Both the position numbers and the translations under genes were made by a program. The notes under the pieces are model-generated. The model was not told where the DNA came from and made no database searches. It saw only the letters and a list, made by a program, of their open reading frames with translations. From Accumulibacter jenkinsii (GTDB lineage: Bacteria > Pseudomonadota > Gammaproteobacteria > Burkholderiales > Rhodocyclaceae), in the NCBI GenBank assembly GCA_036625225.1, contig JAZKUF010000002.1:744001-808000 (forward strand): a stretch of DNA of 64,000 nt. The letters run 5' to 3'. Every line of letters starts with the position of its first letter. Positions within the stretch are counted from its first letter, which is position 1. Positions 8,011 through 15,851 of this stretch are shown here, piece after piece.

Positions 8011-9950
8011 GGCCTGCTTTCCTCCGGATAGTCCTGCAGATGGCCCCACAGTCGGAAATAGACCTCTTCGAGCGACACGGTGAAGCGCTGCATATCGAAA
8101 AGCGGAGAGTTGCCCCGGCTCGCGGACAGTTGCTCACGGAGCGTGCACAGGCGCTGCGGGTTGCGAGCCAGCGCCAGTGCGAGTTCACCATATTCTTCGG
8201 TCGAGCCTGCGATCAACTCATCGAGGCCGACGGCGTGCAGCAGGCTGGCGCCCACCCGGCCCGGAAAGGTCTCGCCGAGCAGCGCGACCATCGGCACGCC
8301 CGCCCACAGGACATCGATCCCCGTCGAATGCGAGTTGTACGGAAACGGGTCGAGGGCGAGATCCGCCAATTGCAGGCGCGATAGATGTTCCTGCCTCGAC
8401 GTGACGCGCGGCGCAAAAACGAGCCGCGCCGGATCGACGCCGCGCGCCTGCGCCTCGCTGCGCAAACGCTCCTGCGCGGGCCCTCCGGGTTGGCTCAGCC
8501 AGAGACAGCTCGAATCGGTTTCGCGCAGCAAGCGGCACCAGAGGTCGAAAACCTGCGGATTGAACTTGTAGCTGTTGTTGAAGGAGCAGAAGACGAAGCC
8601 CTCCTCCGGCAGCCCTGCCTCTCGCCGCGACGGCGGCGGACCCGGCAGGATCGTGTCATCCGCCGGCAGATAGCAGTTCGGCAGTTGCGCGAGGGTCTCG
8701 GTGTAGTGCGCCGCGTGCGCTGCAGGCGTCACGATCGGGTCGCCGAGCAGGTAATCGGCGAGCTTGGGGTGCCCGCTCGTTCCCGCATAACCGAGCCAAT
8801 TGACCTGCACCGGCGCGCAGCGCAGGGCCAGCGCCTCGGGCCGCCCCTCCGCAGTCCAGCCATGCAGATCGACCAGGATATCGATCTTGTCGGCGCGGAT
8901 GCGCCGTGCCGTCTCGGTCACGCTGCAATCCTTGAGATCGACGAAATGATCGAAAGCGGCGATCAGGCGCGCGCGGATCTCGCTCCTGTCGTCAGCGCCC
9001 ATGGAATAGCCAAACACCTCGACCCGGCTACGATCGTGCAGTTCGATGATCCGCGGCATGATCAGGCCGACCGGGTGGTTGCGGTAATCGGCCGAGAGAT
9101 AGGCAATCCGCAGCCGTGGGTGAGCTTCCCGGATTTCCTCTGCGGCGGCCAGCTCGGGTTCGGGAGCATCGAGCACGCTCGCCGGGATGCTGTGCCGCAC
9201 GTAGTTTGCTGCCACGCTGCGCTGCGCTTGGGCACTGACGCCGGGGAAGGACAAGGTGACAAAGGGGTTGTCGGTCAGCGCGGCGTAGTCCTGGCTCAAA
9301 TCCCGCAGGGTCAATAGCCTCGCCTCGAGATCGGTCCAGTCACAGCGCTTGAGACTGGCGCACAGGAGTTGTGACAGGATGGCGGCGTTCGTGCCATCGT
9401 TCTTCCACAGCTCGTTCAGACAGATCCAGGCTTCGTCGTTGCGGTTGCTGGCCAGCAGGGCATTGGCCAGCTGCCCGATCGCCTCGACGTAATCGCCGGG
9501 ATGATGTTCGATGGCCTTGAGGAAAAAGGGGACTGCGGCATCCCATTTGTGCATCCTCGACAAGGCGACGCCGTAGTTCTTGAGCACCTCCGGGTCGTCG
9601 GGCCTGAGTTCGATCGAACGGGCGAAGCACTGGATCGATTCGTCCCAGCGCATCAGCGACGAGAGGACGATGCCGAGGTTGTTGTGGGCTTCCGGGTCGC
9701 TCGGATTGCGCTCGAGGGAAAGACTGACGATCGGCAGGGCGTCGTCGTAGCGGCCCTGGCCGATGAGGGCGAAACCCAGCGCCTTCAAGGCGAGCGGATG
9801 ACCCGGGTGGGCGCCCAACAAGCGGCGCGCTGCCGCTTCGACTTCCGGATAGCGCGCCGCATCGACCAGGCGCATCAGGGCCAGGCTGTCCGGGTCGAGG
9901 CGGATACGCGCCGAACTGCCGGCGGGGGACTTCCTGCGCGAACTCTTCAT
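8007..9950 (-). CDS. TPR-containing O-GlcNAc transferase-like protein (GT41/SPINDLY type)
   Basis: A 647-residue protein. Residues 25-200 form TPR repeats (EAHNNLGIVL, LKNYGVALSRM). The C-terminal half has the GT41 layout: RIAYLSADYRNHPVG, DILVDLHGWTAEGRPE, VNWLGYAGTSG, then FCSFNNSYKFNPQVFDLWC and the UDP-sugar site (STGIDVLWAGVPMVALLGETFPGRVGAS). Such enzymes add a single sugar to Ser/Thr (OGT) or Asn (HMW1C) of cytoplasmic proteins. It follows the ABC cassette by 71 bases and overlaps the phosphotransferase gene downstream. The acceptor could be the nearby pilins or the RTX protein; this is inference. Confidence 0.85.
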   Translation of the reverse strand: MKSSRRKSPAGSSARIRLDPDSLALMRLVDAARYPEVEAAARRLLGAHPGHPLALKALGFALIGQGRYDDALPIVSLSLERNPSDPEAHNNLGIVLSSLMRWDESIQCFARSIELRPDDPEVLKNYGVALSRMHKWDAAVPFFLKAIEHHPGDYVEAIGQLANALLASNRNDEAWICLNELWKNDGTNAAILSQLLCASLKRCDWTDLEARLLTLRDLSQDYAALTDNPFVTLSFPGVSAQAQRSVAANYVRHSIPASVLDAPEPELAAAEEIREAHPRLRIAYLSADYRNHPVGLIMPRIIELHDRSRVEVFGYSMGADDRSEIRARLIAAFDHFVDLKDCSVTETARRIRADKIDILVDLHGWTAEGRPEALALRCAPVQVNWLGYAGTSGHPKLADYLLGDPIVTPAAHAAHYTETLAQLPNCYLPADDTILPGPPPSRREAGLPEEGFVFCSFNNSYKFNPQVFDLWCRLLRETDSSCLWLSQPGGPAQERLRSEAQARGVDPARLVFAPRVTSRQEHLSRLQLADLALDPFPYNSHSTGIDVLWAGVPMVALLGETFPGRVGASLLHAVGLDELIAGSTEEYGELALALARNPQRLCTLREQLSASRGNSPLFDMQRFTVSLEEVYFRLWGHLQDYPEESRP

Positions 9951-10021
9951 GTTCTCGAACGACCTTTCCAGTGTGTTGGCCAGGATGAGCTGCCGGGAGT
10001 GGCTGCGCGCAGGAACTCAGC

Positions 10022-10918
10022 TCATGCCTGCCCGACGGCGCGCATGAAAGCCACCTCCAGTGACAGGCTGGGGCGCACCTCCTGTACCACATGGCCGGCA
10101 TTGCGCAGCGCTTCGAGGCACGCCCAGAGCTCGGCACGCGGCACTTCACCCACCCAGCGGCCGGCAAAATCCTCGCGCATGCCGGCCACCGCGACCTCGC
10201 CGAAGGTGCGGACGAGCACCATCTCCTGATCGCCGGCCAGTTCCGCCGGGGATCGGACCGCACGCAGAACCCCTTCGTGAATCAGGCCGAAGCGGTCGGC
10301 GAGCCGTTCGACGTCGTGCAACACATGCGAGGTGAGAAAAATCGTCCCGCCGCCGCGCTTGTATTCGGAAAGGAGTTCGACCACGTCACGACGGCCGATC
10401 GGGTCCAGGCCGGAGAGCGGCTCGTCGAGGATCAAGAGCCGCGGCTGGATGGACAGGGCCTGAGCAATCGCCACGCGCTGCGTCATTCCCTTCGAGAACG
10501 AACGGATCGCCTTGTGGGCCACCGCTGCGAGACCGAGGCGATCGAGCCATTGCAGGCAGTGCGCCTGCGGCGAAGCGACCCGTACCCGATGCAGGCGGAT
10601 TCCCATGCCGAGGATTTCGAGCGGCGTCAGATAATCGTAGAGGTAGGGGTTTTCGGGAACATAGCCGAGGCCCAGGCGAGCGGACGGCAGGTCCACGGCG
10701 GTGCCGAAGACGCGCGCCGTGCCGCTCGTCGGCCGGATCAGGCCCATCAGGACCTTGATCGCCGTCGTCTTGCCGGCGCCATTGGCACCGATGAAACCAA
10801 AAGCCTCGCCGGGCTCCACCGTCAGCGAAACACCGCCGAGCGCGACGACGGAAGCTGCCCGCCACTTTTTGCGGTAGTGCTTTTCGAGATCTTCAAGGGC
10901 AATCGCGGAAACCATCAT
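10022..10918 (-). CDS. ABC transporter ATP-binding protein, PilH-like
   Basis: A 298-residue ATPase: Walker A GANGAGKTTA near residue 40, a Q-loop region (YVPENPYLYDYLTPLE), signature SFSKGMTQRVAIAQAL, Walker B LLILDEPLSGLD and the switch His in TSHVLHD. The C-terminal 80 residues are an accessory domain seen in ABC-2 exporter ATPases. ATG 10918 overlaps the stop of the preceding gene (ATGA), so the three genes of the cassette are coupled. Gene order with type IV pilins recalls pilG-pilH-pilI of Myxococcus xanthus, needed for PilA pili. The ABC assignment is firm; the link to pili rests on position. Confidence 0.85.
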   Translation of the reverse strand: MMVSAIALEDLEKHYRKKWRAASVVALGGVSLTVEPGEAFGFIGANGAGKTTAIKVLMGLIRPTSGTARVFGTAVDLPSARLGLGYVPENPYLYDYLTPLEILGMGIRLHRVRVASPQAHCLQWLDRLGLAAVAHKAIRSFSKGMTQRVAIAQALSIQPRLLILDEPLSGLDPIGRRDVVELLSEYKRGGGTIFLTSHVLHDVERLADRFGLIHEGVLRAVRSPAELAGDQEMVLVRTFGEVAVAGMREDFAGRWVGEVPRAELWACLEALRNAGHVVQEVRPSLSLEVAFMRAVGQA

Positions 10919-11754
10919 TGCTTGCTCGCTGGCGTTGAATTCAATCTCGGCCAGCCCGACGCATCGAGGCCGAATCCGTATCCCAGGGGGTCCGTGGGAA
11001 GCGCATCGAGCAGGCCACGGGTCACCAGATCCTCAAGCCGCTCGATCCCCTGGCCGTGCTGCTCGCGATAGCGCATCACCGCGTTCTGCAGCATGGCGAG
11101 ATCCCGCAGGCGCCGTGCCCGGATCTGCAGGTAGTTGCGAAAAGCGCCGCGCGGGGAATCGGCAGCCATCGCCTCGACCATGCCGGCAGCGGCGGCGGTC
11201 TGGTAGCCCTTCTCGATCCACACCGCGGCGAGATTCTGCAGGGCCCACTCGTCCTGCTGATTCTTCACCCGCGGAACGCCCTTGAGCAGCCACTCTGCAC
11301 CGGTCGCCGGATCCTTGCGAAAATGATAGAAGATGAAAGCGTACTGGAACAGCGGGTACCAGTCGAAGGTCCGGGCTTCGGAAGCCTTGTGCAGGACGTA
11401 TTGCGCGGCGTCCACCTGGCCGTTCCAGGGCAGGATCGCCGCCGCAATATAGAAGTTGTCCTCGTGCACCGGGTTGAACCACGCGATATCGCGCTGCAGT
11501 CTGGCCTGGACCGCATAATCGTCGGCGCTCATGCGGCCGGTGTCGGCGACCAGCACACGAAAACCCGCCAGATTGGCCGCGAGGTAGCGATCGCCGCCCG
11601 CCAGCAGGACCTGGGCAAAGCGCGGCAGCGAGATCAGCAGCTCGGGTGCCGTCGTGGCTCGCGAGAGGCTGGACAAACGCTGCTGGGCCAGACCATAGAC
11701 CACTGCCGAGAGCACTCCGGCGAGGACGAGGATTGGCGTCAGCGAACGGTGCAT
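10915..11754 (-). CDS. Membrane-anchored helical-repeat protein of the ABC cassette, PilG-like
   Basis: A 279-residue protein with one N-terminal membrane segment (LTPILVLAGVLSAVVYGLA), then helical TPR-like sequence (YAVQARLQRDIAWFNP, AAQYVLHKASEAR) and a C-terminal motif RYREQHGQGIERLEDLV-LPTDPLGYGFGLD, which resembles the end of pseudopilin-like and pilus-associated proteins. The true start is ATG 11754, overlapping the permease stop by one base (TGATG); the longer frame to 12084 is only the permease gene read out of frame. Its place between permease and ATPase matches the uncharacterised PilG of myxobacteria. Function is not known from sequence. Confidence 0.7.
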   Translation of the reverse strand: MHRSLTPILVLAGVLSAVVYGLAQQRLSSLSRATTAPELLISLPRFAQVLLAGGDRYLAANLAGFRVLVADTGRMSADDYAVQARLQRDIAWFNPVHEDNFYIAAAILPWNGQVDAAQYVLHKASEARTFDWYPLFQYAFIFYHFRKDPATGAEWLLKGVPRVKNQQDEWALQNLAAVWIEKGYQTAAAAGMVEAMAADSPRGAFRNYLQIRARRLRDLAMLQNAVMRYREQHGQGIERLEDLVTRGLLDALPTDPLGYGFGLDASGWPRLNSTPASKQ

Positions 11755-12557
11755 CAGGAAAACTCCCGCCGCGAGAACAGCAGGCTGGCCACGACGAGAA
11801 GCAATACGATGTAGGCGAAGGCCATCGTCACCGACCAGAAGACCACTTCGCCACCGGGCGCCAGCTGATACATCGACCACTCCCGCCAGTCGAGGCGCGA
11901 GAGATCGGGCACCACCCACTGGATCAGTTCGATCACCGGATCGTAACTCGCGACCAGTGCCTCGTCGCCATCGGCGCCGCGCGAAAGGTACGCCATGGTC
12001 GCCCCGAGCGCCTTGCCAGCGACGGCAAACGCCGCACCGAGAGCGAGCGGCAACACCGAAACGGTCGACAATGCGGCGATGCACAAGGCAAAAGCCGCCA
12101 CCACGGCAGCGTCGAGCGCGAGTCCTGCGACCGTGGTCCAGAAAGGCAGACCCAGCGCCAGTCCGAATTCCTGGCTGTAGCCGGCCCCTGCCATCGTCAC
12201 GGCCAGCAGCAGCAGGAGACCGAGAACCGTCGCTGCGAGCATCGAGAGGATCAGGATTGCGGCAAAGCGCCCGGCAAGGAAAGCGCCCCGCGACACCGGA
12301 TAGGCCAGTGAAAAGAGAATGACCCGGCGGTCGATCTCGCGCGCCACCAGATCCTGCACCCAGAAGAGGTTAAGCAGGACGAGGGAAAAGCGAATCCCGG
12401 AAAAGCCGACGTCGAGCGCGACGGTCTGCGGCTGCCGGGGAGAGAAGAACCCCGAGAGATAAGCAATGGCTATCGTCAGCACGCCAAGGACGAAGACGGC
12501 ATGGAAGCTTCTTCCCCGCAAGCCGGAGCGCAACCCGGAAAGAGCAAACTCGAGCAT
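11754..12557 (-). CDS. ABC-2 type permease, PilI-like
   Basis: A 267-residue integral membrane protein with about six segments (FHAVFVLGVLTIAIAYL, FSLVLLNLFWVQDLV, AAILILSMLAATVLGLLLLL, AAVVAAFALCIAALSTV, VLPLALGAAFAVAGKAL and one at the C-terminus). This is the shape of ABC-2 exporter permeases. It starts 20 bases after the terminator that closes the pilin operon and shows no clear ribosome-binding site, so it is probably expressed by read-through at a lower level than the pilins. It overlaps the next gene by one base. Confidence 0.8.
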   Translation of the reverse strand: MLEFALSGLRSGLRGRSFHAVFVLGVLTIAIAYLSGFFSPRQPQTVALDVGFSGIRFSLVLLNLFWVQDLVAREIDRRVILFSLAYPVSRGAFLAGRFAAILILSMLAATVLGLLLLLAVTMAGAGYSQEFGLALGLPFWTTVAGLALDAAVVAAFALCIAALSTVSVLPLALGAAFAVAGKALGATMAYLSRGADGDEALVASYDPVIELIQWVVPDLSRLDWREWSMYQLAPGGEVVFWSVTMAFAYIVLLLVVASLLFSRREFS

Positions 12558-12570
12558 GATGGTCAGTCAC

Positions 12571-12601
12571 AAAAAAAGGGGCGCACCGTGGGGCGCGCCC
12601 G
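12571..12601 (-). terminator. Rho-independent terminator after the pilin / secreted-protein genes
   Basis: Read on the minus strand: GGGCGC, a 10-base loop, GCGCCC, C, then seven T. It lies 20 bases past the stop of the secreted protein gene and just before the permease start. Confidence 0.8.
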
Positions 12602-12620
12602 CTTTAGCACAAGAGGGATG

Positions 12621-12980
12621 TCAGCTCCCTGCCGCCGCCGGCACCTGTGCAGTAACCAACGCTGCTGTACACCCGCTCGACGGACATTCGTTTCCTACTA
12701 CCGGGTTAACTGCACCCCCCTCAGTTGTACCTGCGAAGATGTTTTTTCCCTTTCCTGAGCCTGCTGCTACGGCATAAACGGTACTCGATTGATCGACTCC
12801 ATCCAGAAACACGTTCGCGGAACACTTGGGAGTGAAAGCGACCTTGACGAAACCGGTAGCGTTGGATACGACTTGCTCGCCATTCTTCGCCTCTGCACCG
12901 GAACATATGGTTGCTGCATTGGCAGACAGGGATGTGACGGCTGCAATCGCGAGAACCGAACCCAGAATGATATTTTTCAT
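12621..12980 (-). CDS. Small secreted protein downstream of short pilin, possible PilA-C-like subunit
   Basis: A 119-residue precursor with a clear signal peptide (MKNIILGSVLAIAAVTSLSANA, cut before ATIC). The mature 97 residues hold four Cys (C26, C52 and a late pair in ECPSSGC) and are rich in Ser, Thr, Gly and Val, suggesting a beta-rich fold. The gene begins 25 bases after the stop of the pilin at 13006 with GGAG upstream, and a terminator follows. In Geobacter the short pilin PilA-N is encoded directly before a secreted partner (PilA-C, earlier Spc) with which it pairs in the fibre. The stretch SSTVYAVAAGSGKGKNIFAG has a similar feel, but I cannot prove homology. Confidence 0.65.
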   Translation of the reverse strand: MKNIILGSVLAIAAVTSLSANAATICSGAEAKNGEQVVSNATGFVKVAFTPKCSANVFLDGVDQSSTVYAVAAGSGKGKNIFAGTTEGGAVNPVVGNECPSSGCTAALVTAQVPAAAGS

Positions 12981-13005
12981 GTGAGATCTCCAATCAGAAA
13001 TTATG

Positions 13006-13188
13006 CTAAAGGGTCGAGTTGGCGATCGCCGCCGTCAGCAGGTTCCGCGCGTCGGACTGCGCAGACTTGTCTTCACCCTTCTTGGTGTACTCGGAGAACT
13101 GAGGAATCGCGATGGCAGCCAGGATACTGATGATCGCGACGACGATCATCAGCTCGATCAGGGTAAAACCTTTTTGCAGCTTCTTCAT
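13006..13188 (-). CDS. Short type IV pilin (PilA-N type), 60 residues
   Basis: The prepilin leader MKKLQKG precedes FTLIELMIVVAIISILAA, with the Gly needed by prepilin peptidase and Glu5 of the mature chain. The mature protein has only about 53 residues, a single alpha-helix without globular head, ending in ANSTL. Phe1, Phe24 and Tyr27 match the aromatic positions of the short Geobacter PilA. A good AAGGAG site lies 7 bases before ATG 13188. It is followed at 25 bases by a secreted protein gene. Standard pilins are 140-170 residues, so this is either a split pilin or a minor component. Confidence 0.85.
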   Translation of the reverse strand: MKKLQKGFTLIELMIVVAIISILAAIAIPQFSEYTKKGEDKSAQSDARNLLTAAIANSTL

Positions 13189-13523
13189 GGTGGGGAACTC
13201 CTTCAGGTGGGTTCAACGGACAATCCGTTGTGTGATATTCAGCACATTCCATGCCAGACAGCAAACCCCGGATTAAGGGCCTTTGCGGGCGCTCCCCGAC
13301 CTTGGACTTCCCATTTTCGTCACTTGCGTGACGCAAATCGTCGTCCACGCATCTTGGCCACGGTTTTTCTTGTTGCCGGATTTAAAAACAAAAAAACAAG
13401 CGGGGTGGTTTTCAGGGGTCTGCCCGTTCCTGCCGGCCAGATCAGCCGCCCGACGCCATTTTCCGGCGCAAGGGAAGCAAGGACGGCGCGGCTGAGCCTC
13501 GCGACCTTTTTGCGAACCTGCGG
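13189..13523. other. Intergenic region between the two pilin genes
   Basis: Besides the sigma-54 type promoter and the CAACGGA-CAA-TCCGTTG hairpin (13214-13230) in the leader of the 13006 pilin, it contains the inverted repeat CGTCAC-TTGC-GTGACG at 13318-13333, about 60 bases upstream of the -24 element, a place suited to an activator. A T-rich run on the minus strand near 13390-13405 could end the upstream pilin transcript, but I see no convincing stem before it. Confidence 0.55.
13241..13256 (-). promoter_or_regulatory. Sigma-54 (-24/-12) promoter of short pilin gene
   Basis: On the minus strand TGGCATGGAATGTGCT: GG and GC are separated by exactly 10 bases, matching the consensus TGGCAC-N5-TTGC(A/T) at most positions. 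The expected transcript start lies near 13230, giving a leader of about 42 bases to ATG 13188. Type IV pilin genes are commonly driven by RpoN with PilR. Confidence 0.7.
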
Positions 13524-13709
13524 CTATTCCTTGAAGCTCGCCACCGTTGCGCCCAGCAGCAGATGCCGCGCATCGGACTGCGCCGCCTTGTCTGCGCCCT
13601 TTTGGACGTATTCGGAGAACTGCGGGATCGCGATCGCCGCGAGAATGCCGATGATCGCGACCACGATCATCAGCTCGATCAGCGTGAAACCTTTGTTCTG
13701 TTTGTTCAT
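13524..13709 (-). CDS. Short type IV pilin (PilA-N type), 61 residues, second copy
   Basis: MNKQNKG then FTLIELMIVVAIIGILAA and IPQFSEYVQKGADKAAQSDARHLLLGATVASFKE. It shares nearly all of the first 45 mature residues with the pilin at 13006 and likewise lacks a globular domain; aromatic residues F1, F24, Y27 and a late F are kept. ATG 13709 gives a 7-residue leader; ATG 13715 (MVMNKQNKG) has AGG 5 bases upstream and is an alternative. It has its own sigma-54 type promoter and no secreted partner directly behind it. The two pilins may be interchangeable or form one fibre. Confidence 0.85.
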   Translation of the reverse strand: MNKQNKGFTLIELMIVVAIIGILAAIAIPQFSEYVQKGADKAAQSDARHLLLGATVASFKE

Positions 13710-13760
13710 GACCATCAGCGCCTGACGTGAATACGGCGGACATTCTATTGCGTCCATATA

Positions 13761-13776
13761 AGCAATTGTTAGGCCA
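13761..13776 (-). promoter_or_regulatory. Sigma-54 (-24/-12) promoter of second short pilin gene
   Basis: On the minus strand TGGCCTAACAATTGCT: GG-N10-GC with a perfect TTGCT -12 box. The transcript start is expected near 13749, about 40 bases before ATG 13709. An inverted repeat CAGGG-AAC-CCCTG lies just upstream (13791-13803). The rest of 13777-14043 shows no gene; TATACT at 14000 may be the -10 of the plus-strand hydrolase gene. Confidence 0.7.
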
Positions 13777-14043
13777 ATTCACGAAGCCATCAGGGAACCC
13801 CTGGCTCCGGAACGCCGCGCCGCAGCGAACGTGGGTCGATCCACGGCAGCGGGCGGTCGAACTCCGGCAGACCGCAAGCGGCCGGCACGGGGCCTGTAGC
13901 ACATGCGCTGGACGGGCCATGGACATCGGCGCGGCTCGCGACCGCCTCATTTCCAGGCCTCGTCGATCTCCGGCCGGGAGTGCGGGTGCGGGGCTCTGCT
14001 ATACTCGCGGCTCCCTTGACCCGATGCCTGACAGACGCCGACC

Positions 14044-14676
14044 ATGAAATATCAGATCATTCCGGTAACCCCCTTCGCTCAGAACTGCAGCCTGCTCTGG
14101 TGCGAGGAAACGCTTGCCGGTGCGGTGGTCGATCCGGGCGGCGACCTGTCGCGCATCCTGCGGGCGGTCGAAATGAAAGGGGTGACGCTGGAGAAGATCC
14201 TGGTCACGCATGGCCACATCGATCACGCCGGCGGGGTCGCCGAACTCGCTTCCCGCCTCGGGCTGCCGATCGAAGGCCCGCAGCGCGACGATCAGTTCTG
14301 GATCGACGGCATGCCGGCGCAGAGCAAGATGTTCGGCTTTCCCAACGTGCGCGCCTTCACGCCGGACCGCTGGCTCAATCAGGGCGACACGGTGCGTTTC
14401 GGCAAGGTCGAGATGGACGTGCTGCACTGCCCCGGACATACGCCGGGGCACGTCGTCTTCTTCAACCGGACGGACCGGCTGGCGATCGTCGGCGACGTGC
14501 TTTTCCAGGGCTCGGTCGGTCGCACGGATTTTCCGAAAGGCGATTTCGACACCCTGATCGCTTCGATCCGCAACCGGCTCTGGCCGCTCGGCGACGACGT
14601 TTCCTTCATCCCCGGCCACGGCCCGATGTCGAGCTTCGGCAGCGAGCGGCGCAGCAATCCCTTCTGCGGAGACTAA
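14044..14676 (+). CDS. MBL-fold metallo-hydrolase, glyoxalase II-like (YcbL type)
   Basis: A 210-residue single-domain metallo-beta-lactamase fold. Metal ligands are visible: THGHIDH near residue 58, HTPGH near 135, the bridging Asp in VGDVLFQGSVGR, and the last His in IPGHGP. YcbL-type enzymes hydrolyse thioesters such as S-lactoylglutathione. ATG 14044 begins MKYQIIPVTPFAQN, usual for the family, and the protein ends SERRSNPFCGD. A second, slightly different copy of the bases encoding this end is found at 16530-16570. Confidence 0.85.
   Translation: MKYQIIPVTPFAQNCSLLWCEETLAGAVVDPGGDLSRILRAVEMKGVTLEKILVTHGHIDHAGGVAELASRLGLPIEGPQRDDQFWIDGMPAQSKMFGFPNVRAFTPDRWLNQGDTVRFGKVEMDVLHCPGHTPGHVVFFNRTDRLAIVGDVLFQGSVGRTDFPKGDFDTLIASIRNRLWPLGDDVSFIPGHGPMSSFGSERRSNPFCGD
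14635..14675 (+). repeat. Left copy of a 41-base direct repeat (hydrolase 3' end)
   Basis: Identical at 37 of 41 bases to 16530-16570. It is the authentic end of the hydrolase gene, coding FGSERRSNPFCGD and the first bases of the stop. Confidence 0.85.
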
Positions 14677-14689
14677 ATCCCCGGCTACC

Positions 14690-15742
14690 ATGAAGCCGAT
14701 TGATCTTCTCAAGATGCCCCTCCACCTGCTCTCGCTGGCCAGCCGGGAGAAGTCCTTCGTGGACAACCCCATCATAGGGTCACCGCATCTCAATCGCTGG
14801 GGCCTGCATCGGTACCGCATCACTCTGGCAGACCGCCTGGCCTGGTCTCGCCGCAAACGTCTGGCGCAGAACCTGACAACAGAAGATCTCGAAGCTTATG
14901 CACGCCAGGGTCTGGTCATCAAACCCAACTTCCTGCCGCCCGCCGTTTTCGCGCGGGTTAGAGACGAGGCACAGGCTCATGTGTCGGAAGCGCGTGAGAT
15001 GCGCCAAGGCCAGGCGGTCACCCGGCGTGTCACCCTCGATCCGGTGGATGCATGCCAGCTGCCCAATTGCGTGGCCGCGGCGAACGATCCGCGTCTCGCT
15101 CATCTGATGCGTTATGTCGCCTCGCACGACGTGACCCCACTGATGTACCTGCAGATCATCATCGTTGATCCGGATCGCGGCGCAGAGGATCCGCAAACGA
15201 CGCTGCACATTGATACCTTCCATTCGATTGCCAAGGCGTGGCTATTCCTCCAGGATGTCGGCGACGACGACGGCCCGCTGGCCTATATTCCAGGATCGCA
15301 CCGGCTAGACAGGAAGCGGCTGGACTGGGAATACGTGCAGTCGCTGGCGGCAGCTTCCGCGAGGAACGTCTACCATGCACGCGGCTCCTTTCGGGCGACA
15401 CCGGAAGACCTCGACCGGCTAGGCCTCGGGCCAGCGATCCGGGTCGCGGTGCCCGCGAACACTTTGGTCGTGGCCGACACCCATGGCTTCCACGCGCGAA
15501 CCCCGTCGGCACGTCCAACGGTGCGGATGGAGATATACGGCACACTGAGATGGAATCCGTATGCGTTTTCCTGGCTGCCCGATCCGCTTGCCTGGCCGGG
15601 AATAGTCTCGCGCCGGGCGACCTTGCTGGATGCCGCCGGCGACATGGCGGCTCGCCTGGGCCTCGCCGGCAACAGCTGGCCGAAGGTCTCGGCCCGGCAG
15701 ATGAACAGTCCGGATGTCGGCGGTCGGAAGACGTCAAGCTAG
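14690..15742 (+). CDS. Phytanoyl-CoA dioxygenase family protein
   Basis: A 350-residue Fe(II)/2-oxoglutarate-dependent oxygenase. The HxD pair is in LHIDTFHS near residue 170, with the distal His in VVADTHGFHAR and a following Arg for 2-oxoglutarate. PLAYIPGSHRLD is typical of the PhyH family. The substrate cannot be told; family members hydroxylate fatty acyl chains, ectoine or small natural products. It follows the hydrolase gene by 13 bases, but the flanking copies of the hydrolase 3' end suggest it came in together with the vapBC pair. Confidence 0.75.
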   Translation: MKPIDLLKMPLHLLSLASREKSFVDNPIIGSPHLNRWGLHRYRITLADRLAWSRRKRLAQNLTTEDLEAYARQGLVIKPNFLPPAVFARVRDEAQAHVSEAREMRQGQAVTRRVTLDPVDACQLPNCVAAANDPRLAHLMRYVASHDVTPLMYLQIIIVDPDRGAEDPQTTLHIDTFHSIAKAWLFLQDVGDDDGPLAYIPGSHRLDRKRLDWEYVQSLAAASARNVYHARGSFRATPEDLDRLGLGPAIRVAVPANTLVVADTHGFHARTPSARPTVRMEIYGTLRWNPYAFSWLPDPLAWPGIVSRRATLLDAAGDMAARLGLAGNSWPKVSARQMNSPDVGGRKTSS

Positions 15743-15851
15743 TCGTCGTCTGAGTCATTTAGCCAAATACATACTTTCATTGCTCCAACCCCATCTTGCT
15801 TGGGAAGAGCAGATGCTTTAGCATCAACTCATCACGTGCAGGAGAAAGCTC

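Noticed and set aside
10915..12084. Long 389-codon version of the PilG-like gene
   Set aside because: Residues before the ATG at 11754 are the permease gene read in another frame; the TGATG overlap marks the real start.
13390..13405. Terminator after the 13524 pilin gene
   Set aside because: A T-rich run exists on the minus strand but no convincing stem precedes it.
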